From positions 1 to 55,129 of the IMG/VR virus record IMGVR_UViG_3300014911_000007: 55,129 bases of DNA; one strand, written 5' to 3'. Positions 27,501-35,134 of the stretch are shown here, in pieces. A program made the translations under genes and the position numbers. Positions within the stretch are counted from its first letter, which is position 1, and each line of letters starts with the position of its first letter. The notes beneath the pieces were generated by a model that was not told the origin of the DNA, did no database searches, and saw only the letters and a program-made list of their open reading frames with translations. The stretch is from a virus.

Positions 27501-29575
27501 CCGGCTCAGACATGGATGTGGACGGGATTATCTTCGCTAACACGCCGATATCCACTTCGGATTTACGATCCGTAGTCAATAGGGAATATGTAGATCTAGC
27601 AGTCACTTCGCTCGGCGCGTCCTTCTATCTGTACGACGAGGACGACGCCACTGGATACAAGATATGCTACCTTGACCCGTCGGGAGACGCCGAGGCGTGC
27701 ATTGAAGTCGCTAACCTTGACGATAACGACTACATTGCGGGCTGGATTTCGGCACCGAGCCAGACGCCGGATAAGCTCCTAAAGGGCATTTTCAGCTTCT
27801 ACGTCACAATGAGTAAGTTAGCCGGCAACAAAACATTGCGGGTCTATTGGAAGCTATTCGAGCGCAAGTTGGACACCTCCGAGGTCGAAATAGCTACATC
27901 TGCGGCTTCTAACGAGATTACATCCCCGGCGGCTTACATTATCCCCCTCCAGCTAGATAGCGACTACCTCCGAGACACCGGCAGCCGGATAGTCGGGAAG
28001 CTCTATGCGGACGTATCGGGTAGCGGCAATGCACCCACCATACGGATTTGCTACCAGGGCAACACACTAAGCAGGTGGGAAATTCCCGCGAACAGCGAGA
28101 TATTCAAGAACATCTTTGTGCCTTACAGCGGGGCTGTGCAGGATGTGGACCTTGGGGCGCATTCACTTACTGCCGCCGGGCTAACGCTAACTGGCAACAT
28201 CACAATGCCCGACGGCGGGACTATCGGGCAGGCCGCGGGGCCATTGCTGACATTCGATGATACCAATGATTACTTGGAGATTACAGGCTGTTCTGTTGGC
28301 ATTGGGACAGCGACGCCCGGAGCGGATTTGGAAGTCAATGGGACTATCGCCGCCCCTGGTGTCCCATTCGGCGTAGCCGCCCACCACTACAAGCTCCTCT
28401 GTCGCTTCGATACCAGCACTACCGACTTCTTCGGAACCACGCCCTCAACTGCCACCGGTGGCATCATCTTCCCCACGCACATCACGCCGCAGGTGGGGGC
28501 GGGCGCGGTACAGTTGGCCGAGGCGACGACGAACTACTGCACGAATCCCTCTGCCGAGACGAATACGAGCGGTTGGTCAGCGACAAGGGTGGCTTTTGAA
28601 CGCTCGTCTGACCGCGCTTATATTGGGTCATATTCGTTCAAGCTAACAGGAGATAACAACGGCAACACTGATGCCTTTATAGCAATGTATCCCTCTGGCT
28701 GGAGCGCCGGCGGATATATCACAGCCCAAGCGAGGATTTGGATCCCGTCAGTTTGGACGCCACCCCACGGCCGCGGCCTGAAAATCGTCATCTTTGATTA
28801 CAACGGCTCAACATACGAAGAGATTGGGTCTCCTCAATGTCAAACTGCTGGCGAATGGGTGTTCTTGACAGTTACGAAGCAAATCCGCGCCGACGCCACA
28901 CAGGTCTTTGTGCGCTTATATCTCGGCGACGACGACCCCACCAAATACTGCTATTGGGATGCCATACAATTTGAGTATAAACAGTATCCCACCCCCTACT
29001 GCGACGGCTCCCTCGGCGACGGCCACTCCTGGAGCGGCACGCCGCACGCCAGCACGAGCAGCCGGACGGCGACGGAACTAGAGTACAATGCGGACACCGC
29101 GGGCATCTCAGAGACGGAGGGTAGCTTCGCGGCGTGGGTGATGCTGCCGTACACGCCGGGCGACCCCGGCGACAACGACATGATATTCGCTTGGTGGGAT
29201 GCTTGGAATACGGAATCGCTCTACCTCAATATCACCACTACCGGCCTTCTGTCTTTCTCATCATTCGCCGGAAGTGTCAGTCAAGGCAGCATCTACCACG
29301 ACATCACCGACTGGCAACCATTTGAGTGGCATCATGTTGTCTGTATCTGGAAGGAAAACGACCGCCGCCTATATGTTGATGGGGTATTAGAAGGAACCGA
29401 TACCGATTGGACTCCGCCGTCCATCGCGGACACACAATTTGTACTTGGAGCAGACACCGATGGTGGCAATCACGCCAATCTATGGATAGACGACGTAGTA
29501 GTGCTAGACCGCGCGCTGACGGATGAGGAAGCGTATGCTCTCTACAAGAGCGGGGTGCCGATGTACGCAGGCTAG
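24596..29575 (+). CDS. Tail fibre / receptor-binding protein with LamG-like C-terminus
   Basis: 1659 residues. A short coiled coil (about 5-30) is followed by repeated GxIGGWxI-type and DGxNxxI-type strands typical of fibre shafts. Later come two NE(D/N)GL-FRVxG modules and two GIxTATPG-D-DVDG modules (near residues 960-980 and 1240-1255). The last 300 residues contain a carbohydrate-binding-like beta sandwich (NPSAETNTSGWS onward) and a LamG/concanavalin-like domain (SFAAWVMLP, EWHHVVCIW, RRLYVDGVL, IDDVVVLDRALTDEE). Such domains bind cell-surface sugars. ATG 24596 is one base after the previous stop. The stretch 26160-27460 looks AT-richer by eye than its flanks, suggesting module exchange. 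Confidence 0.88.
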   Translation: MTTPTPDEILQAVVELQREVEDLPRRLIMAGDQIIVVGGLSDISENLGLMSAGELRIGEGVPGKGDGFTGLRIAYPALSYNNEDWHLAGLNADALQVGIRATDGKLLAGGGAVILDETGITATAGVIGGWTIGTDTLTAGTTNIVLDSSNKSISINDGTFGNKGIQLEYNSGTPRLYVGDGANAYLQFDGTKLTWKAANTELDSSGNLTASSATISGTITASAGAIGGWDINATAIEKLSSDIGIILNSATPSIQVGDTSSTHIVIDGANKYIQSSNFSAGASGFRIEADTGNAEFNYITARGAVRTAVFIKDHISAVSGNFLVLDSDVLAVDMTAADNSTLTIEGNTTFAVGDILRIKDDTDDEWLEVTDVTNAPTYTVTRDKAGSYAANSNPAWKRGATVVNYTQSGGGGVRLISGTNPSLSVFTHAGSPWSEITEHVRLEETISKFGADVSSAATTALAIIHSAQTYNSESLGAGDLLIGDNSTNKANILWDASEGKLLFRGATAAQLELSAGGRLKGGLDAIYGQAETWIDKTGLRLFKGWGTVRAQIPYHTSAQTAYNRTGFHAASGTSFNILTTCPTYENIVIFYAFVLDGGAEITSITGYRDNPLTRVRRDAIAGGICTEIWYDVVGDFTTPSQWNITVTLNQAANVVYYYQPYHSVDQTTPVLDHSGGTATSATSISYIHTTSENGHHGFSVAGTDTPGKKIRYGTLNRTVDSNYPDNSVLSTGLNLDEELSSNPTVTFLTSDSSAVDWASSTITPNPIPNPLNLTIHAGRSALRISNNHAIVWGHAWMDAARIWGNVGNDGSGHLAIDVFMADNVSTSGGAVSPANSTFTITTHGLDGSPTLKLYGYDSNYPTLLQFKNSVGRTHLTITEGEVIVNEDGLNGGFRVAGSADIGDHLFQVTTSRVNIGDSTAGTIAAFSIAGIVFNENGLDRDFRVEGDTEPNLLFVDAGNDRIGIKTATPGSDMDVDGIIFANTPISTSDLRSVVNREYVDLAVTSLGASFYLYDEDDATGYKICYLDPSGDAEACIEVANLDDNDYIAGWISAPSQTPDKLLKGIFSFYVTMSKLAGNKTLRVYWKLFERKLDTSEVEIATSAASNEITSPAAYIIPLQLDSDYLRDTGSRIVGKLYADVSGSGNAPTIRICYQGNTLSRWEIPANSEIFKNIFVPYSGAVQDVDLGAHSLTAAGLTLTGNITMPDGGTIGQAAGPLLTFDDTNDYLEITGCSVGIGTATPGADLEVNGTIAAPGVPFGVAAHHYKLLCRFDTSTTDFFGTTPSTATGGIIFPTHITPQVGAGAVQLAEATTNYCTNPSAETNTSGWSATRVAFERSSDRAYIGSYSFKLTGDNNGNTDAFIAMYPSGWSAGGYITAQARIWIPSVWTPPHGRGLKIVIFDYNGSTYEEIGSPQCQTAGEWVFLTVTKQIRADATQVFVRLYLGDDDPTKYCYWDAIQFEYKQYPTPYCDGSLGDGHSWSGTPHASTSSRTATELEYNADTAGISETEGSFAAWVMLPYTPGDPGDNDMIFAWWDAWNTESLYLNITTTGLLSFSSFAGSVSQGSIYHDITDWQPFEWHHVVCIWKENDRRLYVDGVLEGTDTDWTPPSIADTQFVLGADTDGGNHANLWIDDVVVLDRALTDEEAYALYKSGVPMYAG

Positions 29576-29577
29576 AC

Positions 29578-29606
29578 TTGAAACGTAACATGGCCTATAG
29601 TATAAT
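29578..29606 (+). promoter_or_regulatory. Lysis-cassette promoter
   Basis: TTGAAA (29578-29583), a 17-base spacer and a consensus TATAAT (29601-29606). It begins three bases after the fibre stop. Transcription would start near 29613, giving an untranslated leader to the ATG at 29658. Confidence 0.8.
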
Positions 29607-29657
29607 AGACAAATGGAAAAGCGAAACCGATTTGAAGACTGGAAAAGGAGGGCACGT

Positions 29658-29966
29658 ATGTTCTACAAAGCAGATCGTGTAGTAATTGGATGGCTTCTCA
29701 CTACCGTCCAGGGCGTCAACCGGACCGACGCCCGAATCGTGGCGAAATTGCGAAGCGCCTTTGATATCGAAAACCTCGATACTGTCAAGAATAAAGAGGC
29801 ACGAGATGAATATGAGGCTGAGGTTAGTGACTTGGAGCTTCGCTGGGTCCTGGACATCATTGACAAGCGGTTCGACGAGAGCGCCGTGCCGACAAATCTA
29901 GCCGCTTACGTGCTGGACTTCGAAGAGCGAGCTAAGAAGATGCTGGAGGCTTCAAAGGATAAATAA
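29658..29966 (+). CDS. Small helical protein of the lysis cassette
   Basis: 102 residues. I choose ATG 29658 because AAGGAGGG lies at 29644-29651, while an in-frame ATG at 29613 would coincide with the predicted transcription start and lacks an SD site. The sequence is charged and helical with no clear membrane segment. Function not recognised. Its stop overlaps the lysozyme ATG (TAATG), so the two are translationally coupled. Confidence 0.75.
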   Translation: MFYKADRVVIGWLLTTVQGVNRTDARIVAKLRSAFDIENLDTVKNKEARDEYEAEVSDLELRWVLDIIDKRFDESAVPTNLAAYVLDFEERAKKMLEASKDK

Positions 29967-30700
29967 TGACGGCTTATCTGCTTGGCGGGGATTCATCGCA
30001 TTGGAATATCGACTACATTCGGCATCACCTACGGGACCTGTGGGACCAGGGATATCGCTATCTCTACATCAAAGTGACGGATGGCGATGTCTGGGAAGAC
30101 CCCGAATGGCAAAACATCTACAGGATCGCCAAGCGCATTGGGTTCAAGGTTGGCCCATACCACTACTTCCATCCCACGAAGAATGGCATTCGTCAAGCGG
30201 CGTGGTTCTATAACTGCGCCATGGACCAAACCTGGGACTGTCCGCCCGCACTAGACGTTGAGGAACCAAATGTTATCGAGACGGTTCCAAGCAAGCCAAT
30301 CTACGGCGCGCGGGTGAAGGCATGTTTGCAGGAGATCGAAGAGCTATTTGGGAAGCGGCCTATTGTCTACACCAGCGCCTATAAGTGGAACACCTACGTC
30401 GATGTCTATGTTCCTAATGATCTGTGGGTAGCCCATTACACGACCCGCCCGGAGCCGCTTCTACCGCGGACGTGGCAGTCCGGGCGTGGTTGGACCTTCT
30501 GGCAGTATACCACCACACCTATTGACACGAATAGATTTCGGGGGGACTGGAACGAATTTCTCGGGTATATAGGGGAAGAGGAGGAAGAACCGACTCCCCA
30601 GCCGCCGTCCGATCTAGAGCAGCGGATAGAGAAGCTGGAGGCAGACACCAAAGCTATCAAGGAGTGGATTACCAGCTATGACCAGCGAGGAAGTCAATAG
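29966..30700 (+). CDS. Endolysin, GH25 muramidase
   Basis: 244 residues. The GH25 barrel is clear: GGDSSHWN with Asp9, YLYIKVTDG, VGPYHYFHP, PALDVEEP with Asp97 and Glu99, IVYTSAYKW, LWVAHY and TFWQYTTT, followed by an Asp. GH25 enzymes hydrolyse the beta-1,4 bond between N-acetylmuramic acid and N-acetylglucosamine in peptidoglycan. No signal peptide is seen, so release would need the adjacent holin. The C-terminal 40 residues are an acidic Pro-rich linker and a short coiled coil in place of a normal cell-wall-binding domain. Confidence 0.93.
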   Translation: MTAYLLGGDSSHWNIDYIRHHLRDLWDQGYRYLYIKVTDGDVWEDPEWQNIYRIAKRIGFKVGPYHYFHPTKNGIRQAAWFYNCAMDQTWDCPPALDVEEPNVIETVPSKPIYGARVKACLQEIEELFGKRPIVYTSAYKWNTYVDVYVPNDLWVAHYTTRPEPLLPRTWQSGRGWTFWQYTTTPIDTNRFRGDWNEFLGYIGEEEEEPTPQPPSDLEQRIEKLEADTKAIKEWITSYDQRGSQ

Positions 30701-30905
30701 AGCCATACTTGAAACCAACGTCGAATATCACGAAAACCGGATTTCTCGCATCGAGGAATCCATCATAACCCTGAACCACGAGATGGGCGAAGTGCAACGG
30801 TCCCTCGGTAAGATCGAGGGGCGCGTTGGTATGCTCGTTTGGTTGATGGGCGCAACCGGCTTAGTTATTCTGGCCGAGTTTATTCGCTCTCTTCTGGTTC
30901 GATAA
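30678..30905 (+). CDS. XhlA-like holin
   Basis: 75 residues, overlapping the lysozyme end by 23 bases. A charged coiled coil (about residues 8-48) is followed by one hydrophobic segment (about 50-70, MLVWLMGATGLVILAEFI) and a short basic tail. This layout matches XhlA/haemolysin-type holins, which sit in the cytoplasmic membrane and let the endolysin reach the wall. The last 26 bases overlap the convergent gene on the minus strand. Confidence 0.75.
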   Translation: MTSEEVNRAILETNVEYHENRISRIEESIITLNHEMGEVQRSLGKIEGRVGMLVWLMGATGLVILAEFIRSLLVR

Positions 30906-32166
30906 GCTCGAACACGATGTCCAAATCTTCGGGCTTCGTACTGAGTTCCTCAATTTCCGGCTGCGGCCAGTTCTTATAATCGTCGTCAATCTCCGGGAAC
31001 GGGATGAAGTGGTATCCTACCGGAGCCGGGCGTGCCAACCGGTCAAACCCGAGTTCAAGGATAGTACCGCCGATCTTCGGATATAAGCCCTTACGTTTGA
31101 GATAATTTGTCTGTCCTTCAAAGCATCCTGGCAGACCGCCCATGATGGGATAGTCTGGTACCCACCCGGCGAGATGATAGTGGCCCATCATAATAATACT
31201 TACCTTTGGCTCCTCTTCCCGTTCAATCGCTGACATTAGCGCATTTATCGCCTGCTGTTCGATGGCCTTCTGAACCTTGTAACTGACAGCGTAAGCCGGT
31301 CCGCCTGTCGGGTGGATGAGCTTCAAGTAGGTCTTTTCAGTCAGAGGGATAGAACACGCATCATATCCCAGATACCGGATGTCATCTCGTAGTTTACATA
31401 ACTTACGTACCGGGTCAAGGCCCGTGTTGACAATCATGGAGTAGTCATGGTTCCCACCAAGCGCCCAATAAGTCACGCCGTCTATGCGAGGAATGTACTT
31501 GTCCGCAGTCCAGACTGCCCGATCTACTACCAGATGTGCAAGACTGCGGTTCTGCGGGCGTCCGGCTGGGATAAGGTCCTGTTCTTGTCCCCGATAAACA
31601 TAGACACCAGCAAAGATATCACCAGGGATAAATACATGCTCAACTCCGTGTTGCTCAACGGCATAATATAGGAAGCTATTCAAGGCCGTCGGCTGAGCGC
31701 ATACGCTCATTACATGTAGGTCGCTAACAAACGCAATAGACACGCGATGGAAATCGGTATCCGCTATCACAACATCTTTGAGCGTGACCTTTGGAGCGCC
31801 ATAATGGACGGGGGCTACAAAGGATTCGTCCTGCTCGATTATGTTGTAGCCATCCGCTATCATCTCGTCGATAATACGCCGGACCTCCTTGGGAGGCAGG
31901 TCCAGTTTATCACACAAGACCCGCAAGGTCGTGGGATTATCCCGCAGAATGGTATAGACTTTCTGGGTTTGGTCCCGTCCTGTCAGGTCCTTAATGGCAA
32001 CTGGCGGTCGGCCTTGGCGCAATCGGTCAGCCTTGCTTGGGTAGGCTCGTGCCCCTCGGTCGGGGAAGCCAGCCTCGATCATTCTTGTTCTAATTTCCTC
32101 ATATCCTAAACCCAGGGTAAGTAGTTTCTCAAAGAAGTCCTGCTCTTCCTGCGGCCATTTCTTCAT
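30880..32166 (-). CDS. Metallophosphoesterase with N-terminal helix-turn-helix
   Basis: 428 residues from ATG 32166, placed ten bases after GGGAG; upstream in-frame ATGs lie deeper in the overlapping nuclease gene. Residues 1-55 look like a Myb/SANT-type helical unit and 65-110 like a winged helix. The calcineurin-type metal site is complete: SDLH (Asp149, His151), GDIF (Asp183), GGNHD (Asn239, His240, Asp241) and GHYH (His329, His331). Such enzymes cleave phosphodiesters; with a DNA-binding N-terminus and a replication neighbourhood, a DNA-processing role is plausible but unproven. Last gene of the leftward replication block. Confidence 0.85.
   Translation of the reverse strand: MKKWPQEEQDFFEKLLTLGLGYEEIRTRMIEAGFPDRGARAYPSKADRLRQGRPPVAIKDLTGRDQTQKVYTILRDNPTTLRVLCDKLDLPPKEVRRIIDEMIADGYNIIEQDESFVAPVHYGAPKVTLKDVVIADTDFHRVSIAFVSDLHVMSVCAQPTALNSFLYYAVEQHGVEHVFIPGDIFAGVYVYRGQEQDLIPAGRPQNRSLAHLVVDRAVWTADKYIPRIDGVTYWALGGNHDYSMIVNTGLDPVRKLCKLRDDIRYLGYDACSIPLTEKTYLKLIHPTGGPAYAVSYKVQKAIEQQAINALMSAIEREEEPKVSIIMMGHYHLAGWVPDYPIMGGLPGCFEGQTNYLKRKGLYPKIGGTILELGFDRLARPAPVGYHFIPFPEIDDDYKNWPQPEIEELSTKPEDLDIVFELIEPEESE
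30897..30913. terminator. Weak symmetrical hairpin at the convergent gene ends
   Basis: GTTCGA, loop TAAGC, TCGAAC. The holin stop codon is in the loop. No T run on either side, so it is at best a poor bidirectional terminator. Confidence 0.25.
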
Positions 32167-32497
32167 AGTACTCATACTCCCGTGAAACGTAGTAGACTCC
32201 AGCCCCGCTTTCAACATCGTGGGCCGGGACGCGGTAAACCCGCCATCCGAGGGCGGTGGCTTCGTTATACTTCTCGATATCTCCAAGATACCCACTACCG
32301 CGGGTATGCCTCCCCTGTGCCCATACTGACCCTTCGATCTCCACTGCCACCTTTATCTCCGGCCAAGCAAAATCGAAGCGCCACTTGCGGGTAGGATGGA
32401 AGCGATACTCCCGTTCTGGCTCTGGAAGTCCCGCTTCTCGTACCTGTTCTAGGAATGCTTCCTCCGCATCCTTTTTAGTTCTTGATACCTTCGCCAT
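32129..32497 (-). CDS. Small DUF559-like endonuclease-fold protein
   Basis: 122 residues from ATG 32497 (GGAG about 8 bases upstream). The open frame extends further upstream but there overlaps another gene with low-quality sequence. Motifs: an N-terminal helix with a Glu, WRFDFAWPEIKVAVEIEGS (Asp and Glu of the PD-(D/E)XK core) and a later strand WRVYRVPAHDV. The middle part has RHTRGSGY. The family cuts DNA at branched or mismatched sites, but the substrate here is unknown. It overlaps both neighbours. Confidence 0.75.
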   Translation of the reverse strand: MAKVSRTKKDAEEAFLEQVREAGLPEPEREYRFHPTRKWRFDFAWPEIKVAVEIEGSVWAQGRHTRGSGYLGDIEKYNEATALGWRVYRVPAHDVESGAGVYYVSREYEYYEEMAAGRAGLL

Positions 32498-32918
32498 GAA
32501 ACACTCCAAAGATAGCGGCATACATGCGCATGATAGCGCGCAGCGATTCAAGCTCCTCCGCCAAACTGACAATCTCATCCTCCAGTTCGGCCATGTCTCG
32601 TTCCTTATCGTAGACGGAGGCCCGCGCTTTACCGAATTCCAAATCCTGTTCAAGCGCGTGCTCCAGCAAGAACCTTGACCACTCCCTCGTTGGCTCCCCA
32701 GCGAATGGATCCGCCGCCTGGGAGACTTCCGGCAATTGGGCCAAAGCAATCATCCGCTTACGGCGAACCATCTCAGCGTAGTCCCGCTCGCGTGTAACAA
32801 TCTCGGCGGCTTCTCTATGTTTCTCCCGAAGGCCCGCCAAAGTCTCGACGATTTCAATCGCTCTCTTCTTCAGTCCCTCCGCTTCCTTCATCATCTGCTC
32901 GATTTTCTTCCTGTCCAT
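32475..32918 (-). CDS. Coiled-coil protein
   Basis: 147 residues. Two near ATGs exist (32924 and 32918); GGAGG abuts the first, so the second has better spacing. Two long coiled coils (about residues 1-60 and 95-130) flank a short linker. No enzyme motif. It overlaps the end of the recombinase gene by 65 bases, hinting at coupling; it might be a recombination accessory protein, but this is only context. Confidence 0.75.
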   Translation of the reverse strand: MDRKKIEQMMKEAEGLKKRAIEIVETLAGLREKHREAAEIVTRERDYAEMVRRKRMIALAQLPEVSQAADPFAGEPTREWSRFLLEHALEQDLEFGKARASVYDKERDMAELEDEIVSLAEELESLRAIMRMYAAIFGVFHGEGIKN

Positions 32919-33924
32919 CTTCATCCTCCAATAATTGTTTTTCGTAGTCCTTTAGCAAGATATGAAACGGCTCGAAGATTTCCGTTTCGCCTTCCATCTC
33001 AGCCTCAATCAACTCCGCCATCCGGCCCACCGCCACCCACTCGTCCCCCTCTTTGTAGCGAACCCACCCACCCGTACGGTTAGCCAGCTTCAGGCGGAAA
33101 CAATCCATTACTGCGGTCATATGCGGAGCCACCCCGAAGGCCGGGATGAAGAACACTTGTCCTATCCGCTCCTTATAAGTGCCTCCAACTCGGAGCTTCT
33201 CAACCCGCACTTCAATCTGCCAACATCCATAAGGGAACTGCCGGTCGTTCACGTACATATAGAGCGCCACCCCGCGGGCGAAGTTCTTTGTCTTACCGCC
33301 GGGCGAGTAATGCCCGCCGACGCCAAAGGATTGAAGGCTATGATTCACTAGAATTACGGCTTTCGGGGGAGTGTGATACACTATAAGATGCGAGGCGGCC
33401 CGGCGTACAAGCTGAGCGATGTTCTGTGCGCGGCGGCCCATATTGGCATCGCCAATATCACCAGCAGCTTCCGCCGGGGGAATCCACATACCGATACTAT
33501 CTAGGATGACGGCATTGAATTCGTTCTGGGTGAGATAATCTGCAAGCTCCGTACCCATCTCGCTATGCTGGCGCGGAACTAGATTACCTTTCTTATCCTT
33601 CTTAGCCGAGTCCACCACCTTGACAACTCCGTGGAACCCAGCGCGAGCGAAGTGCTGACGTAAGTAATCCTTACTTAGCGCGCCCTCCGTGTCCATAATA
33701 CCAACCCGCCCGTCTTCCCGAACGCTTGCAGCCATCCAATAAGCCAGCGACGATTTCCCAATATGTTCATTACCGTACAACTCAATAATATTCCGAAGCG
33801 GGAAGCCTAATTCCCCGGCGTGTGAAAGGGCTAGGTCAAGAGAGAATAGACCCGTCCTGCATCGGATTACGTCCGGTATTGTTCCCCCTTCAATTGTCGG
33901 ATAGAGAATGTCATCTATGTCCAT
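32854..33924 (-). CDS. RecA/UvsX-like recombinase
   Basis: 356 residues from ATG 33924 (AGGA six bases upstream); longer starts run into a strong hairpin. Walker A YGNEHIGKSS (50-59), DTEGAL (Asp78, Glu80), Walker B VILDSIG (139-145), the MGRRAQNIAQ helix (162-171) and a loop-2-like HYSPGGKTKNF (205-215) match phage RecA-type strand-exchange proteins. The C-terminus is very acidic, as in RecA. It would drive recombination-dependent replication and repair. Confidence 0.9.
   Translation of the reverse strand: MDIDDILYPTIEGGTIPDVIRCRTGLFSLDLALSHAGELGFPLRNIIELYGNEHIGKSSLAYWMAASVREDGRVGIMDTEGALSKDYLRQHFARAGFHGVVKVVDSAKKDKKGNLVPRQHSEMGTELADYLTQNEFNAVILDSIGMWIPPAEAAGDIGDANMGRRAQNIAQLVRRAASHLIVYHTPPKAVILVNHSLQSFGVGGHYSPGGKTKNFARGVALYMYVNDRQFPYGCWQIEVRVEKLRVGGTYKERIGQVFFIPAFGVAPHMTAVMDCFRLKLANRTGGWVRYKEGDEWVAVGRMAELIEAEMEGETEIFEPFHILLKDYEKQLLEDEDGQEENRADDEGSGGTEEESD
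33662..33676. repeat. Palindrome AAGTAA-TCC-TTACTT, copy 4
   Basis: A perfect 6-base-arm copy inside the recombinase gene, flanked by T and A so that the palindrome extends to 33661-33677. Confidence 0.65.
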
Positions 33925-33946
33925 AGTCATCCTATTAGTTAGCCGC

Positions 33947-33983
33947 GCCCGCGGATGTGGCCCTCCCATTCACATCCGCGGGC
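33947..33983 (-). other. Perfect 13-bp hairpin before the recombinase gene
   Basis: GCCCGCGGATGTG, an 11-base loop and CACATCCGCGGGC, in the 68-base gap upstream of recombinase. No T run. On the minus-strand transcript the loop contains GGGAGGG. It may be a processing or stability element, or a partial terminator setting recombinase levels. Confidence 0.7.
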
Positions 33984-33992
33984 ATCGGCGTG

Positions 33993-34259
33993 TCAGCTTC
34001 TCTGCCTAGCGGCATCGTAGCCGAGAACGTATCCCAATGCCACTATCTTCTTTAGAAGAAGGGGTTTGTCGTCTGTCACGTCACCAAGAACATCGCAGGC
34101 GTAAGCAAGGACCGAGAGAGCGTCGTCATCCTCTTCGCGAACTGCCGCATAGATATCATTGTCGTTGAGGATATTAACGACATCTACTAACGCCATGTTG
34201 TCTTTCTTCACCAGCCGATCACTCAATTCCTTTAGTGTTTCGCTTAGAGTCTTGCTCAT
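33993..34259 (-). CDS. Small acidic hypothetical protein
   Basis: 88 residues, SD AGGAGG before ATG 34259. Helical, acidic, with Asp-rich central part. No family recognised. It begins one base after the NeuB-type synthase stop, so the two are likely coupled. Confidence 0.75.
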   Translation of the reverse strand: MSKTLSETLKELSDRLVKKDNMALVDVVNILNDNDIYAAVREEDDDALSVLAYACDVLGDVTDDKPLLLKKIVALGYVLGYDAARQRS

Positions 34260-34260
34260 T

Positions 34261-35133
34261 TTAGCCTCCTCTCAGTTTCTTCCGAACGGCTTCCTCGCTC
34301 GGATACAGGCGCTTTCGACCATCTCCGCGAGCCTCCTCGAAGTCTCTAATATACTTTACCAGCCGCCGGAAGCCGTGCGGCTCCACGCTCGCGGCTTGGT
34401 CGGTTCCCCACATGGCCCGGTCCAGGGTGATATGTCGCTCCACAACTTGTGCTCCTAACGCCACGGCACAAACAGTCGTGACAAGACCTGTCTCGTGGCC
34501 GCTATAGCCAATCACCAAGTCGGGGTAATTGCGCTTGTAGAAATCCCGAATTGCGTATAGGTTTAGCTCCTTCAGCGGACACGGATAGGTGCTTGTACAG
34601 TGCATCACCACCAACCTTTCCGGGTCAATCATAGATAGATAGAAATCTATAGCCTCCTCCACCTCCTTCTCTGTAGACATCCCTGTCGAAATGATGATAG
34701 GAACACAGGGATATAGATCGGCCACTGCACGCGCTAAATCGCGGTCCGTCAATTTAGCCGACGGAATCTTAATCCACGGCGGTTTATATTGTACCATAAA
34801 TTCTGCTGAAGGTCTATCCCAAACCGACGCTGACCAATCCATGCCAAGGGCCTTGCAAGTAAGGCTTACAACGTTATAGGCCCCCTGCCCAAGCTCGATG
34901 CGCTCTTTATACTCGATATAGGGCATAATACCCCACGGCGTTTCCTTGGGCCGATCCCATTCGTCGCGGGGAACTGCGATACGTGGAACCCGCTTCTGAA
35001 ACTTGACAGCATCCGCACCGGCTTCGTGCGCGGCCTTAATTAGCTCCAAGGCAACATCAATGCTTCCGCAGTGGTTGATACCAATCTCCGCGATGATGTA
35101 AGTTTGATTCTTCTCCAACCTAGTCTGTAGCAC
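34261..35133 (-). CDS. NeuB-type nonulosonic (sialic) acid synthase lacking the SAF domain
   Basis: 290 residues. NeuB enzymes condense phosphoenolpyruvate with N-acetylmannosamine or a related six-carbon sugar to give sialic, legionaminic or pseudaminic acid. Diagnostic blocks: IIAEIGINHCGS (13-24), AGADAVKFQ (38-46), IKIPSAKLTD, IIISTGMS, VVMHCTSTYP, IGYSGHETG, VERHITLDR and the Asp/Glu-rich GTDQAASVEP. The TIM barrel ends at the usual linker (SEEAVRKKLRGG), but the C-terminal SAF (antifreeze-like) domain, which completes the active site of the neighbouring subunit in bacterial NeuB, is missing. Usual length is near 340-350. A near copy of the window's palindrome lies at 34858-34870. Confidence 0.92.
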   Translation of the reverse strand: MLQTRLEKNQTYIIAEIGINHCGSIDVALELIKAAHEAGADAVKFQKRVPRIAVPRDEWDRPKETPWGIMPYIEYKERIELGQGAYNVVSLTCKALGMDWSASVWDRPSAEFMVQYKPPWIKIPSAKLTDRDLARAVADLYPCVPIIISTGMSTEKEVEEAIDFYLSMIDPERLVVMHCTSTYPCPLKELNLYAIRDFYKRNYPDLVIGYSGHETGLVTTVCAVALGAQVVERHITLDRAMWGTDQAASVEPHGFRRLVKYIRDFEEARGDGRKRLYPSEEAVRKKLRGG

Positions 35134-35134
35134 A

